In this document: positions 42,624 to 50,891 of the stretch, piece by piece
Layout of the letters: the number at the start of each line of letters is the position of its first letter
Position numbering within the stretch: position 1 is the first letter of the stretch
From: JAIBJN01 sp963842305
GTDB lineage: Bacteria > Actinomycetota > Thermoleophilia > Gaiellales > Gaiellaceae
NCBI GenBank assembly: GCA_963842305.1
Contig: CAWJFW010000002.1
Coordinates: forward strand, 248,001 to 312,000
DNA: 64,000 bases
Reading direction: 5' to 3'
Position numbers and translations under genes: made by a program
Notes under the pieces: model-generated
Database searches by the model: none
Seen by the model: the letters and a program-made list of their open reading frames with translations, nothing else
Told to the model about the DNA's origin: nothing

Positions 42624-43616
42624 ATGCCCGAGGAGCATCGGGTCGACGAGTCTGCGCCCGTGCACTCGCTCTCAGTCGTCGACCACGACCCCGTGCAGAC
42701 GAGCGCCGACGCGGCAGTGTTCGTCTCGGGGCTCAGGAAGGCATACGGCCCTCTGGAGGCCGTTGCCGGGGTCGACCTCGCGATTCTTCGCGGCGAGGTC
42801 TTCGGCCTGCTCGGCCCGAACGGGGCCGGCAAGACGACGATCGTCGAGATCCTCGAGGGACATCGCCGCCGGAGTGCCGGCGACGTTCGGGTGCTCGGCT
42901 TCGACCCGGAGCGGCGCGAGCGAGCCTTTCGCGAGCGTATCGGGATCGTTCCGCAGGAGGGTGGGGTGGACCCCGTTCTCACCGTTCGCGAGGTGATCGA
43001 GCTGTACAGCGCCGCCTACCCGGTCCCGAGGCCGGTGGACGAGGTCGTCGAGCTTGTCGGCCTCGAGGAGAAGCGAGACGCGCGTGTCGAGACGCTCTCG
43101 GGCGGACAACGGCGCCGGCTCGACTTTGCGGTCGGGATCGCGGGCGACCCCGACATCGTCTTTCTCGACGAGCCGACGACGGGCTTCGATCCGTCCGCGA
43201 GACGCCGCTCGTGGGATGCGATCCACCGGCTGCGCTCGCTCGGGAAGACGATTCTGCTGACGACGCACTACATGGAGGAGGCCCAGCAGCTCGCGGACCG
43301 CGTCGCTGTGATCGTCGGCGGGCGCATCGTCTCCGAGGGCGCACCGGAGAACCTCGCAGGACGCAATGCCGGGCCTGCGGTCGTGAGCTTCTCCGTCCCG
43401 CAGGGATTTGCTGCGGAGGAGCTGCCGTTCCCCGACGAGATCGAGCTCGAGCGAGCCAACGGCCATGTCAGCTTCAGGACCGCGGCCGCCGGCCGGGACC
43501 TGCTCCCCCTGCTTGCCTGGTCGTGGGAGCATTCGCAGGAGCTGGACGGACTGACGGTCACTCGTCCGTCGCTCGAGGACGTCTACCTCGAGCTCACCGA
43601 AGGAGGCCAACGGTGA
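42624..43616 (+). CDS. ABC-2 type exporter ATPase
   Basis: An ATPase of about 330 residues taking ATG 42624; GTG 42660 is an alternative and neither has a strong ribosome site. Walker A GPNGAGKTTIVEILEG, Q-loop GIVPQEGGVDPVLTVREVI, signature LSGGQRRRLDFAVGIAGDPD, Walker B IVFLDEPTTGFD and H-loop LLTTHYMEEA. The C-terminal about 80 residues are the regulatory extension of DrrA/NodI-type exporters. Coupled by GTGA to the permease gene. Substrate, often a drug or lipid, cannot be read. Confidence 0.9.
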   Translation: MPEEHRVDESAPVHSLSVVDHDPVQTSADAAVFVSGLRKAYGPLEAVAGVDLAILRGEVFGLLGPNGAGKTTIVEILEGHRRRSAGDVRVLGFDPERRERAFRERIGIVPQEGGVDPVLTVREVIELYSAAYPVPRPVDEVVELVGLEEKRDARVETLSGGQRRRLDFAVGIAGDPDIVFLDEPTTGFDPSARRRSWDAIHRLRSLGKTILLTTHYMEEAQQLADRVAVIVGGRIVSEGAPENLAGRNAGPAVVSFSVPQGFAAEELPFPDEIELERANGHVSFRTAAAGRDLLPLLAWSWEHSQELDGLTVTRPSLEDVYLELTEGGQR

Positions 43617-44455
43617 GGGAGCGGCCGTTCCCGTCCCAACTCGCATTGCTCGGGCGGTGGACCGTCGCCCGCCTCAAGTCGATCCGCCGCAGCCCGAGGG
43701 CGGCTTTCTTCACCTTTGTCTTTCCGCTGCTCCTGCTCGTCCTCCTGAACGCCACGAGCAACTCCGCCCGCGTCAACGTCCCGGGCGGCGAGGTCGACTT
43801 CGACCAGTACTTCACGCCGTCGATGGCGATCTACGCCCTCACTGTCGCCTGCTACGCGCTGCCGATCTTCGGGATCTCGACGGCGCGGGACGCCGGGATC
43901 CTCAAGCGCGTGCGCGGGACGCCGCTGAGCCCGTGGATCTACCTGGTCTCCTGGGCGAGCGGAGCGATCCTCACCGGCCTGGCGGCCGTCGTCGCGATCT
44001 TCGTCGTCGGCGTTTCCGCCTTCGGCGTCACGCTGTACCCCGAGCTCCTGCCTGCCGCAATCGTCACCGTCCTCGTGGGAGCGCTCTCCCTGGCGGCGAT
44101 CGGGCTCGCGGTCTCGACGTTCGTGCGTCGAGCCGAGACCGCGCCTGCGATCGCGAACCTGACCCTGTTTCCGCTGGCCTTTCTCTCCGGCCTTTTCTTC
44201 CCGATCGAGACGGCGCCTGAATGGGTCAAGACCATCGCGCACATCTTCCCGCTCAGCCACCTGGTCGAGGCCTTCGAGGGGTGCTTCAGCCCCTTCACCA
44301 CGGGAACCGGCTTCGCGTTGCGGGACCTGGCGATCGTCGCAGCGTGGGGTGTAGGCGGGCTGCTCGTCGCAACCCGCCGGTTCCGCCGGGAAGACGAGGC
44401 GGACGAAGGGCCCGGGCGGCTCCGGGCGCTGACGAGGTCAAGTCCACTCGGCTAG
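43613..44455 (+). CDS. ABC-2 type exporter permease
   Basis: A 280-residue permease from GTG 43613 with six membrane segments: SPRAAFFTFVFPLLLLVLLN at residues 28-47, then five more, including the region with LAFLSGLFFPIETAPEWVKT, a hallmark of DrrB/ABC2_membrane permeases. The periplasmic loop RVNVPGGEVDFDQYFTPSMA precedes TM2. Forms an exporter with the preceding ATPase. Its stop overlaps the convergent DUF6197 gene by 4 bp. Confidence 0.9.
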   Translation: MRERPFPSQLALLGRWTVARLKSIRRSPRAAFFTFVFPLLLLVLLNATSNSARVNVPGGEVDFDQYFTPSMAIYALTVACYALPIFGISTARDAGILKRVRGTPLSPWIYLVSWASGAILTGLAAVVAIFVVGVSAFGVTLYPELLPAAIVTVLVGALSLAAIGLAVSTFVRRAETAPAIANLTLFPLAFLSGLFFPIETAPEWVKTIAHIFPLSHLVEAFEGCFSPFTTGTGFALRDLAIVAAWGVGGLLVATRRFRREDEADEGPGRLRALTRSSPLG

Positions 44456-44901
44456 CCGAGTCCGCTCGGCCAGCGCCGTTCCGCCGTGCGCGCCCGGAGC
44501 TGCCTTCGTGCGGCGGGCACGTTCTCCCGCGCCCGGCGGAACGCGCTGAGGACGTGCCGGCTCGTTCTCCATCGAGCCGAGTTCCACTCCTCCGGGCGGC
44601 CGCCGGTGGCGAGCGCGAGCGCAGCGTAGGCGGTCTCGAGGAGCTCGCCGCTCGGGCACCGAGCCTCGACCCAGACGCCGAGCAGCGCCCCGAGAAGCGA
44701 CCAGCGACAAGCGCTCTCCGCCCAGGGCTCCACTTGCCGGCCTCGCACATCCTCGGCCAGGTTCGACTGGCACCAGCCGGCGGCGACGCGCGCGGCCGCC
44801 TGGGTGAGCAGCAGATCGGCGGTCAGTGGCTCGGCCGCGGGCGGCCGCACCGACTCGCTCTTCGTGCCTCTTGCCCCGGTTTTCGCAATCGCCTTCGACA
44901 T
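44452..44901 (-). CDS. DUF6197 family protein
   Basis: A 149-residue protein. AAGWCQSNLAEDVRGRQVEP followed by ACRWSLLGALLGV matches the DUF6197 core, a small helical family whose members often carry the motif RGWCQ-GxxAxD near the start. No function is known. It is the second of two minus-strand genes that converge on the ABC-2 operon. Confidence 0.7.
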   Translation of the reverse strand: MSKAIAKTGARGTKSESVRPPAAEPLTADLLLTQAAARVAAGWCQSNLAEDVRGRQVEPWAESACRWSLLGALLGVWVEARCPSGELLETAYAALALATGGRPEEWNSARWRTSRHVLSAFRRARENVPAARRQLRARTAERRWPSGLG

Positions 44902-44913
44902 CGCTTCCTCGGC

Positions 44914-45156
44914 TCAGCGGAGCGAGCGGAGCAGCTCGCCGATCCCGGCGAGCGAGTCGAGCTGGCCCTCGAGGCCGTCGAACTCGAGCAGGGCCGCCTC
45001 GAGAATCGCGATCTTCTGGATGTCCGTGAGCGGGATGCGGGCTTCCTCGCACACAGCGAACCCGACGACGATCGCTCTCGCAAAACGCTCCGCTGCGGCG
45101 ACCGTCGCCGGAAACGAAGCGTGCTTGTCCGGATGCGAGCCGTTGCGAGAAGACAT
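44914..45156 (-). CDS. Small helical protein of unknown function
   Basis: An 80-residue protein from ATG 45156 (MSSRNGSHPDKHASF). The frame extends 41 codons upstream with an Arg/Ser-rich composition that looks non-coding. Two helices are predicted (AAAERFARAIVVGFAVCEEA and KIAILEAALLEFDGLEGQL). No family recognised; it is 12 bp upstream of the DUF6197 gene in an apparent operon. Confidence 0.5.
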   Translation of the reverse strand: MSSRNGSHPDKHASFPATVAAAERFARAIVVGFAVCEEARIPLTDIQKIAILEAALLEFDGLEGQLDSLAGIGELLRSLR

Positions 45157-45339
45157 GGGCAGAGCGTGCAGTCGGCCCGCCGGGCTCGCCATCCGCCGAG
45201 CGGAGGAAGCCCGTGCCGAACACGGCTCCACCCGGCGCGCGGAGGAGCACTCCTCCGGTCGCAGCTCGAGGTCGGCCACGAAGACGACCGGACGGCTGAT
45301 GGTCCGGAGCGCGTTTCCGGCTGAGCGTGATGGCTAGGC

Positions 45340-45882
45340 ATGTGGGACGACCTCTTCAACCTTCAGGTCTCGGTCGGCGAGAAGGTGCTCCGCGCTCTCC
45401 TCGTCTATGCATTCCTGATCCTCGCGCTCCGGGTTGTGGGGAAGCGCGAGCTCGGACAGGCCAACACCCTCGATCTCGCCGTGCTCCTGCTCGTCGCAAA
45501 CGCCGTGCAGAACGGGATCATCGGCAACGACGTCACGGTGACCGGGGCCGTGCTCGGCGCGGCGACGCTGTTCGCGGTCAACGAGCTCGTGTCGCGGACG
45601 AGCTACGCCTTTCCCTTCCTCTCGCGGCTGCTCGAGGGTGAGCCTTCGACTCTCATCGCCAGCGGGCGCCCGATCCGGAAGTCGCTCCGACGTGCGGGCA
45701 TCTCCCTGTCGGAGCTGCGGGCAATCGCGCGCCGCCAGGGGTTCGCGGATCTTGGCGAAGTGCACACCGCGATCCTCGAGACGAACGGAGTCGTGTCGAT
45801 GTTTCGGGAGGGCGAGCCCCACCTCTACGACCAGGCGGTGGCAGCCGGCACGCGCACGGGCAGTCAAGGGCGGGCTGCATGA
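45340..45882 (+). CDS. DUF421 (YetF) family membrane protein
   Basis: A 180-residue protein with three membrane segments in the first 85 residues, LRALLVYAFLILALRVVGKR and the two segments TLDLAVLLLVANAVQNGIIG, TGAVLGAATLFAVNELV. The soluble YetF-type domain follows: PSTLIASGRPIRKSLRRAGI, SLSELRAIARRQGFADLGEV. These motifs (ELGQ in the membrane, then SELRxxLRxQG) define DUF421. Length is a little short at the C-terminus. Function unknown; related to spore and oxalate-resistance proteins. Confidence 0.88.
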   Translation: MWDDLFNLQVSVGEKVLRALLVYAFLILALRVVGKRELGQANTLDLAVLLLVANAVQNGIIGNDVTVTGAVLGAATLFAVNELVSRTSYAFPFLSRLLEGEPSTLIASGRPIRKSLRRAGISLSELRAIARRQGFADLGEVHTAILETNGVVSMFREGEPHLYDQAVAAGTRTGSQGRAA

Positions 45883-46323
45883 CTGGCCGCAGGAGGAGGA
45901 CGCCTTCGCCCGATCGTCGGGCAGGAGAGTCGTCGCGATCGTCCGGGCGGACGATGGCCTGCCTGCGCGGCTCCGGCGAAAGTCGCATGGTGAGCTCGAG
46001 CTGCCGAACCACTCTCTTGCGCTCGAGCGAAATACGCGAGTTGCCCCCTCGCCCGCGTCGGCACCGGCCGGTTCGCCGGTGCCGACGCCTCCCCTCTCCG
46101 AGCGGTGGCGCGACCGGCTAGGTGATCGGCGGGCGTCGAACGGAGGATGGCCCCGGGCGCGACCGAGGCGATCGGCGGAATCGGGTCTGCGGGGACCTGG
46201 GCTCCGCAGGGCGACCTGGACATCCGATCCCGAACTCCCTGGCAGCTCTTCTGGGAGCGGTTTCATCCTCCGCCGCGCGGCAGGCATCTCGGTGCCTGCC
46301 ATCACCCCTTACGTCGCGAGCCG
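45883..46323. other. Stretch without a clear gene
   Basis: Two patches look coding-like: HDWPQEEDAFARSSGRRVVA with IVRADDGLPARLRRKSHGEL near 45880-46000, in frame with an ORF ending at 46327, and an ATG at 46147 with SRTPWQLFWERFH, resembling the N-terminus of an oligopeptide permease. Neither has a ribosome site or a complete product. They may be remnants; nothing is annotated. Confidence 0.4.
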
Positions 46324-46509
46324 CTAGGCGCGCGAGCGCCCGGCGAGCAGCGCATCCCAGTCGAACGAGCCCTCGCAGATGAAGCGCACCAACTCGATCT
46401 CGTTGCCGGTCAAGTCCGGTGAGCCTTCACCGGTCGCGATCGCCGACCGAAGGTGCTCCTTCACGGCCGACGCCGTGAAGTTCCGCAGGAACCACCTGAT
46501 GCCCTTCAT
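46324..46509 (-). CDS. Short conserved protein with positive N-terminus
   Basis: A 61-residue protein MKGIRWFLRNFTASAVKEHL and onwards, ending FDWDALLAGRSRA. AAGGAGG lies just upstream of ATG 46509; the upstream extension to 46584 has no ribosome site. It is amphipathic in its first half and acidic in the second. No family is recognised. Divergent from the cupredoxin gene at 46708. Confidence 0.6.
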   Translation of the reverse strand: MKGIRWFLRNFTASAVKEHLRSAIATGEGSPDLTGNEIELVRFICEGSFDWDALLAGRSRA

Positions 46510-46707
46510 CTCGTCCTCCTTGCATCGCCGACCGGCCCATCGTCCGCAGAGGAAAGGAGGCCGAGCATCCGACAATCGCCCCATTCCCCGGTCCGTCCGG
46601 GTCGACCGTCGGTGGGAGGGCTGCCGTCCGGGAGATCGCCCGGCCGCCTGATGGTCCCTTCGTGACGCGGATAGCAGGCTCTCTCCAACCTGGAGAAAGG
46701 ATCAGCG

Positions 46708-47140
46708 ATGAGACGTCAAGTAGTCATCGGAGTCCTGGCGATACCGACGCTTGCAATCGCCTTCGCCGCCTGTGGAGGTAGCTCGAACGCATCGGGCGCC
46801 AGCAACGCGCCGACGACAACGGCCTCCTCCGGCTCGAGCGCGTCCTCGGGCAGAGGGCACCACACTTCAGCTCCAAGCCGATCCGAGCGGCGCGCTCACG
46901 TTCGACAAGACCACGCTCGAGGCGCCCGCCGGCAAGGTCACCATCGACATGACGAACCCGTCTTCCATGCCGCACGACATTGCCCTCGAAGGAAACGGCG
47001 TCGACGTCGTCGGCGAGGTCGTCACTGACGGCGGGGTCTCCACCGTCTCGGCGAATCTCCAGCCGGGCACCTACACGTTCTTCTGCAGCGTGGACAGCCA
47101 TGCGGACGCCGGCATGAAGGGCACCCTCACGGTGAAATGA
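46708..47140 (+). CDS. Cupredoxin-domain lipoprotein, frameshifted near 46849
   Basis: ATG 46708 follows GAAAGGA. It starts with a lipoprotein signal (IGVLAIPTLAIAFAACGGSS, lipobox near residue 22) and a Ser/Thr/Ala linker. At 46848-46850 the frame breaks into nonsense; the +1 frame then reads EGTTLQLQADPSGALTFDKT and the copper-protein blocks MPHDIALEGNG (His ligand) and PGTYTFFCSVDSHADAGMKG (Cys, His, Met ligands) to the stop at 47140. Removing one G of GGG joins them and gives a plastocyanin-like protein of about 143 residues. All four type-1 copper ligands are present. Confidence 0.82.
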
Positions 47141-47505
47141 TCACACGGCCCGGCAGGTCCCGCCTCGTCGCGGCGGCGGTCGTTGTCGCCTCCGGCGTGG
47201 CCGTCGCCCTCGGCTTCCTCGGCGCAGTCCAGCGCGGAGCCGCCAGCGGGTCCGCGCCCGCGCCGAGGGCGCCGGCCGGGCTCCCTGGAGAGCTCGACGG
47301 GCCTGCTCCGTGGTCGAGGAATGTCGCCGAGCTGAAGCAGAGGATCGCGGCACTCGGCCCGCCGGCGCTGGGACGCGAGAGAACCAGGCTGCACACGCAC
47401 CAGCAACTCGACACCTTCGTGAAGGGCCGACGTGTCCCGGTTCCGGCGGGGATCGGGATCGCCGCGGCAGGAGCCCGTTTCTCACCGATCCACACGCTGG
47501 CGTGA
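47137..47505 (+). CDS. Membrane-anchored extracytoplasmic protein of unknown function
   Basis: A 122-residue protein that overlaps the cupredoxin stop by ATGA. One N-terminal membrane helix (RLVAAAVVVASGVAVALGFL, residues 9-28) is followed by a Pro/Ala linker and then RLHTHQQLDTFVKGRRVPVP, AGIGIAAAGARFSPIHTLA. The His motifs HTHQ and PIHT and the VPAGIGI block resemble a longer family that continues after SPIHTH with a further domain; here the protein stops at HTLA, so it may be truncated by an indel near 47495. Confidence 0.6.
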   Translation: MITRPGRSRLVAAAVVVASGVAVALGFLGAVQRGAASGSAPAPRAPAGLPGELDGPAPWSRNVAELKQRIAALGPPALGRERTRLHTHQQLDTFVKGRRVPVPAGIGIAAAGARFSPIHTLA

Positions 47506-47678
47506 TGCCGACCCTCGATCCCTCGCACCTCGGCCTTCTCGTCGCACTCATGGCGGTTCTCTCCGGCCTCCTGATGCTGGCCCGCCGCTTCGACCTGCTC
47601 GATGAGCGCAGCCCGGAGCACTGTGCAGTCTGCGGGCGGCCGCTCGAGCCCGGACGCCGCTGCCCCTGTACCGACTAG
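47505..47678 (+). CDS. Small membrane protein with zinc-ribbon end
   Basis: A 57-residue peptide beginning ATG 47505 (overlapping TGATG). MPTLDPSHLGLLVALMAVLS and LLMLARRFDLL form a single membrane helix; the end HCAVCGRPLEPGRRCPCTD is a Cys-pair zinc ribbon. It follows the previous gene without a gap and converges with the sensor kinase by 4 bp. Uncharacterised. Confidence 0.55.
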   Translation: MPTLDPSHLGLLVALMAVLSGLLMLARRFDLLDERSPEHCAVCGRPLEPGRRCPCTD

Positions 47679-48874
47679 CCGGTACCGACTAGCCGGAGCG
47701 CAGCCGGCATCCGGATCTCGACGCGCGTCCCTTGGCGTGGCTTCGAGGCTACGTCCATGCGGCCCCCCGCGGCCTCGACGCGGACGCGCTGGGAGGCGAG
47801 GCCGACGTGGCCGTCGGCGAGCTTCTCTGCGAGTTGGCCCGGCGGGAACCCACGGCCGTCGTCCTCGACAACCAGGACGAGCTCTTCGTTTGCCGCCGCA
47901 AGGCGGACGGCCACACTTCGTGCTTCCGAGTGTCGGACGACGTTCGAGAGCAGCTCCCGTGCGGCCGAGAAGAGCAGCGCGTCCTGAGGATGCCGCTTCG
48001 AGTAGTCGAGGTCCAGGTCGAGCGCGAAGCCGCCGTGACTCGCCGCGTGGTTGGCCACGGTCCGCAGCGCCGCTTCGAGGCCTGCCTCGTCGAGGACGTA
48101 GGGATGCAGCTCGAAGACGGCGGTGCGGAGCTCGCGGACCGTGGAGACCACGGCCGCGTCCGCGCGGTCCAGAGCCGGATGGGCGACGGTCTCCGCGGCC
48201 TCTTCGATCTCGTGGCGCGCCGAGAGCAGGTTCTGGATCGCCTCGTCGTGGAGGGCCTCTGCCAGCGCCTTGCGCTCCCGCTGCTCGGCTGACAGCGCGT
48301 CGGTCAAGAGTCGCGTCCGGCTCTCGGCCAGCTCGACGACGGCCTCGGTGCGGCGCGCGAGCAGGTCGGAAAGAAGGACGCACGCCAGCCCCACCCAGAG
48401 GAGGAATCCCGCCTGCGTGAGGATGAAGCGCGCCGCTTCCGGCTGGCCGACCGCCGGGTGGATAACCGCCTGCAGGATGTAAGCCCCGGTCGCGACGGCC
48501 GTGGCCAAGGCCGTCATCGCCGGGCGAAATCGAAAGGCGACGGTGACCGGCACGATGAAAAACCCGAGCCGCGCGTGCGAGAACGGACCGCCCGACAGCG
48601 CTGCGAGCAGGCTGATCGCTGCGATGTCCACGCCCGTGCAGACCAACGGAAAACGTGGCCCGACAGGCCGAAGGTAGACCCAGGCGAGCACGCCCGCGCT
48701 CCAGGCGGAGAACGCTGCGAGTGCGAGCAGGAACGCCGTGCTCTGGGGATTCGGGTGGGTGAGGCCCTGTGCGAGCGCGAGCAGGCCGATCGCCGGGAGT
48801 CGTAGCCAGGCGACGATCCGCTCGGCTTCGACGGCTTCGGTGCCCGCTTCCGGCGGCCCGCCCAGCCTGCGCAC
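47675..48874 (-). CDS. NarL-type sensor histidine kinase
   Basis: A 399-residue membrane kinase. Residues 20-175 hold about five membrane segments (LPAIGLLALAQGL, WSAGVLAWVYL, LGFFIVPVTVAF, LLWVGLACVLLSDLL). The HisKA_3 phospho-acceptor is in KALAEALHDEAIQNLLSARH. ATPase boxes: N box ELLSNVVRHSEA, G1 VVEDDGRGFP and G2 HVGLASQRVRVEAAGG. It phosphorylates the LuxR-type regulator located 3 bp upstream on the same strand; the ligand may be a membrane or redox signal. Confidence 0.92.
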   Translation of the reverse strand: MRRLGGPPEAGTEAVEAERIVAWLRLPAIGLLALAQGLTHPNPQSTAFLLALAAFSAWSAGVLAWVYLRPVGPRFPLVCTGVDIAAISLLAALSGGPFSHARLGFFIVPVTVAFRFRPAMTALATAVATGAYILQAVIHPAVGQPEAARFILTQAGFLLWVGLACVLLSDLLARRTEAVVELAESRTRLLTDALSAEQRERKALAEALHDEAIQNLLSARHEIEEAAETVAHPALDRADAAVVSTVRELRTAVFELHPYVLDEAGLEAALRTVANHAASHGGFALDLDLDYSKRHPQDALLFSAARELLSNVVRHSEARSVAVRLAAANEELVLVVEDDGRGFPPGQLAEKLADGHVGLASQRVRVEAAGGRMDVASKPRQGTRVEIRMPAALRLVGTG

Positions 48875-48877
48875 GAG

Positions 48878-49543
48878 TTACTCGATCAAGCCCCGGCGCA
48901 TCGCGGTCGCGACAGCGGCCGCCCGGTCGGACACGCCGAGCTTCTCGTACAGATGCTGCACGTGCGTCTTGACGGTCGTAAGGCCGAGGTAGAGCTCCTT
49001 GGCGATCTCGGGCAGGCTCTTCCCCGCCGCGATCAGGTGCAGGATCTCCTGCTCCCGCGGAGACAGCGCGGGTGAGTCGTCCTGCTTGCGCAGCCGGATC
49101 TCGGAGACGAGGCCGGCGGCCACGTCCGGAGGGACGACGTTCTCCCCGCGGGCGCACGCAAGCACTGCGTCCACGATCTCCTCGCGGCGGGATTCCTTCG
49201 ACACGAAGCCCGCCGCGCCGGTCTCGAGCGCCTTGTACACGACGCCGCTGTCCATGAACGCGGACACGAGCAGCACGCGCACCGGAAGCTGCTCGCGCAC
49301 GACCGCGTGCGTCACCGCCACGCCGTCGAGCTCGGGAAGCTTGTAGTCGAGGAGCGCAACGTCGGGTGTGTGCTCCTGGATCATCGCGAGAGCGGAGCGT
49401 CCGTCCTCCGCCTCGGCGACGATCTCGACCTGTCCGCTGGCCGACAGGGCCCGTACGACTCCCTCGCGGTAGAGGGGGTGGTCGTCGGCGACGAGCACTC
49501 GAACCCGCTTTCGTCCGTGCTCCGGCATTGTCGCGTTGCTCAT
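48878..49543 (-). CDS. NarL/FixJ family response regulator
   Basis: A 221-residue response regulator. Receiver domain with the acidic pair VLVADDHPLYREGVVRAL, phospho-acceptor Asp in VALLDYKLPELDG, Thr/Ser in VLLVSAFMDSG and Lys in AGFVSKESRR. The LuxR helix-turn-helix is LSPREQEILHLIAAGKSLPE followed by TVKTHVQHLYEKLGV. The kinase follows 3 bp downstream; the HtrA gene precedes it by 8 bp on the same strand, so the three are probably one operon. Envelope-stress control of the protease is a reasonable guess. Confidence 0.93.
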   Translation of the reverse strand: MSNATMPEHGRKRVRVLVADDHPLYREGVVRALSASGQVEIVAEAEDGRSALAMIQEHTPDVALLDYKLPELDGVAVTHAVVREQLPVRVLLVSAFMDSGVVYKALETGAAGFVSKESRREEIVDAVLACARGENVVPPDVAAGLVSEIRLRKQDDSPALSPREQEILHLIAAGKSLPEIAKELYLGLTTVKTHVQHLYEKLGVSDRAAAVATAMRRGLIE

Positions 49544-49551
49544 GCTACGTC

Positions 49552-50712
49552 CTAGCCGCTCGGAAGGGCGCCCAGGGTGACCTGGACGGTCCGGCTCGCT
49601 CCATCGCGGACGACACCGAGCGTCACGACGTCTCCCGGCTTGCCGAGAGCCACGGCGTCCGCCACCTCTGAGGAGCTGGAAACGCTCTTGCCGTCGAGGC
49701 TCACGATCGTGTCGCCGCCGACCGGCACGCCCACGCCATCCACGGTGACCTGGCGGGTGGCGGCGTGCAGGCCGGCCTTGGCGGCTGGACTCCCGGGAAC
49801 CACTCGCGCGATCTCGGCGCCGTGCGATGGCAGATCAAGCCCTGTCACGCTCGGGTCGATCGTGGCGAGTTGGACGCCGAGCCAGGCGTGCTCGACGTGC
49901 CCGTTCGCCAGAAGGCCGTCGGCGACGGCCTTCACCGTGGCGCTGGGGACGGCAAAGCCGACTCCGACGTTCGCGTCCACAGTTCCGCCCTGGATCTGAG
50001 AGTTGATGCCGACGACGCGGCCGAGGCGATCCAGCAGCGGCCCGCCCGAGTTTCCATGGTTGATCGGCGCGTCGGTCTGGATCGCGTCCGGGATCGTGAG
50101 GCCGTTGGGCGCAGTGATGTCGCGTTCGACCGCGCTCACGATGCCGGCGGTCATCGTCCGGTCGAGCCCGAACGGGTTGCCGATCGCGTAGACCGGATCG
50201 CCGACCTCGACGGCGGCCGAGGACTCGAACGCGAGCGGATGCAGGGCGGACGCAGGTGCCTGCACGCGGACGACGGCGAGGTCCGTCGAGGGGTCCGTGC
50301 CGACGATCGTCGCAGGGTACGACGCACCGTCGCTGAACCCGACGCGAATCGCCGTCGCTGCCTGGACGACGTGGTCGTTTGTCACGATGTCGCCCTGCTT
50401 GTCGAGGACGAACCCCGATCCGAGCGCGCGGACCTGCGTCTTGCCGGACGGCGAGAACGGGGTCGCGGGAACGTTCTGGGTCAGGGTGTCCGTGATCACG
50501 ACTACCCCGGGCGCGTCGCTCTTGTAGATCGCCTCCGGGGTCAGGCCGGCTTCCGTCTGTGCGGCGCTCGACGAGGTAGTGAGCGTGGCCGCCCGAGCGG
50601 GCTGACTGACGCTCGGGACGGCGTCGTTGCCGTCGAGCGCGAGCCCGATCAGGCCGCCGACGAGGCCGCCGGCGACGGCGGCTGCGAGAACGATGGGGAG
50701 GACGCGTTTCAT
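49552..50712 (-). CDS. HtrA/DegP-type serine protease with PDZ domain
   Basis: A 386-residue membrane-anchored S1C protease; GAAGGAG precedes ATG 50712. One N-terminal helix (LPIVLAAAVAGGLVGGLIGL) anchors it outside the membrane. Catalytic triad: His in IVTNDHVVQAA, Asp in DPSTDLAVVRVQA, Ser in INHGNSGGPLLDR. A single PDZ domain at the C-terminus shows HAWLGVQLA, VVPGSPAAKAGL and GDTIVSLDGKSV. Degrades misfolded extracytoplasmic proteins in this family. It leads the operon with the two-component pair. Confidence 0.93.
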   Translation of the reverse strand: MKRVLPIVLAAAVAGGLVGGLIGLALDGNDAVPSVSQPARAATLTTSSSAAQTEAGLTPEAIYKSDAPGVVVITDTLTQNVPATPFSPSGKTQVRALGSGFVLDKQGDIVTNDHVVQAATAIRVGFSDGASYPATIVGTDPSTDLAVVRVQAPASALHPLAFESSAAVEVGDPVYAIGNPFGLDRTMTAGIVSAVERDITAPNGLTIPDAIQTDAPINHGNSGGPLLDRLGRVVGINSQIQGGTVDANVGVGFAVPSATVKAVADGLLANGHVEHAWLGVQLATIDPSVTGLDLPSHGAEIARVVPGSPAAKAGLHAATRQVTVDGVGVPVGGDTIVSLDGKSVSSSSEVADAVALGKPGDVVTLGVVRDGASRTVQVTLGALPSG

Positions 50713-50795
50713 GACTGCTCCTTCTGCAGGACGCACCCATCGTCGCGCGGCCCGGGGGCGGGAGGGATCACCCGCCTGCACGATCCCGCCGTCGC

Positions 50796-50821
50796 CCCGC
50801 CTCGCCGCCGGACGAGGCGGG
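50796..50821 (-). terminator. Terminator hairpin 2 between MMPL and HtrA genes
   Basis: CCCGCCTCG-type arm at 50796-50804 pairs with 50813-50821 across 8 bases. It lies downstream of the MMPL stop on the minus strand, behind hairpin 1. Confidence 0.5.
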
Positions 50822-50857
50822 ACTCCTCCCGACGATCGACCGTTCGGCCGATGTGAT

Positions 50858-50887
50858 CCGCGCCTCGGCCCCTGGGCCGAGGCGCGG
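50858..50887 (-). terminator. Terminator hairpin 1 of the MMPL gene
   Basis: A perfect 14-bp stem (50858-50871 against 50874-50887) with a very short loop begins 4 bp after the MMPL stop on the minus strand. Backed by a second hairpin at 50796-50821, it forms a double terminator. Confidence 0.75.
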
Positions 50888-50891
50888 GACG

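Noticed and set aside
46147..46380. Possible oligopeptide permease N-terminus (SRTPWQLFWERFH)
   Set aside because: Only a short resemblance, no ribosome site, and the continuation is not membrane-like.
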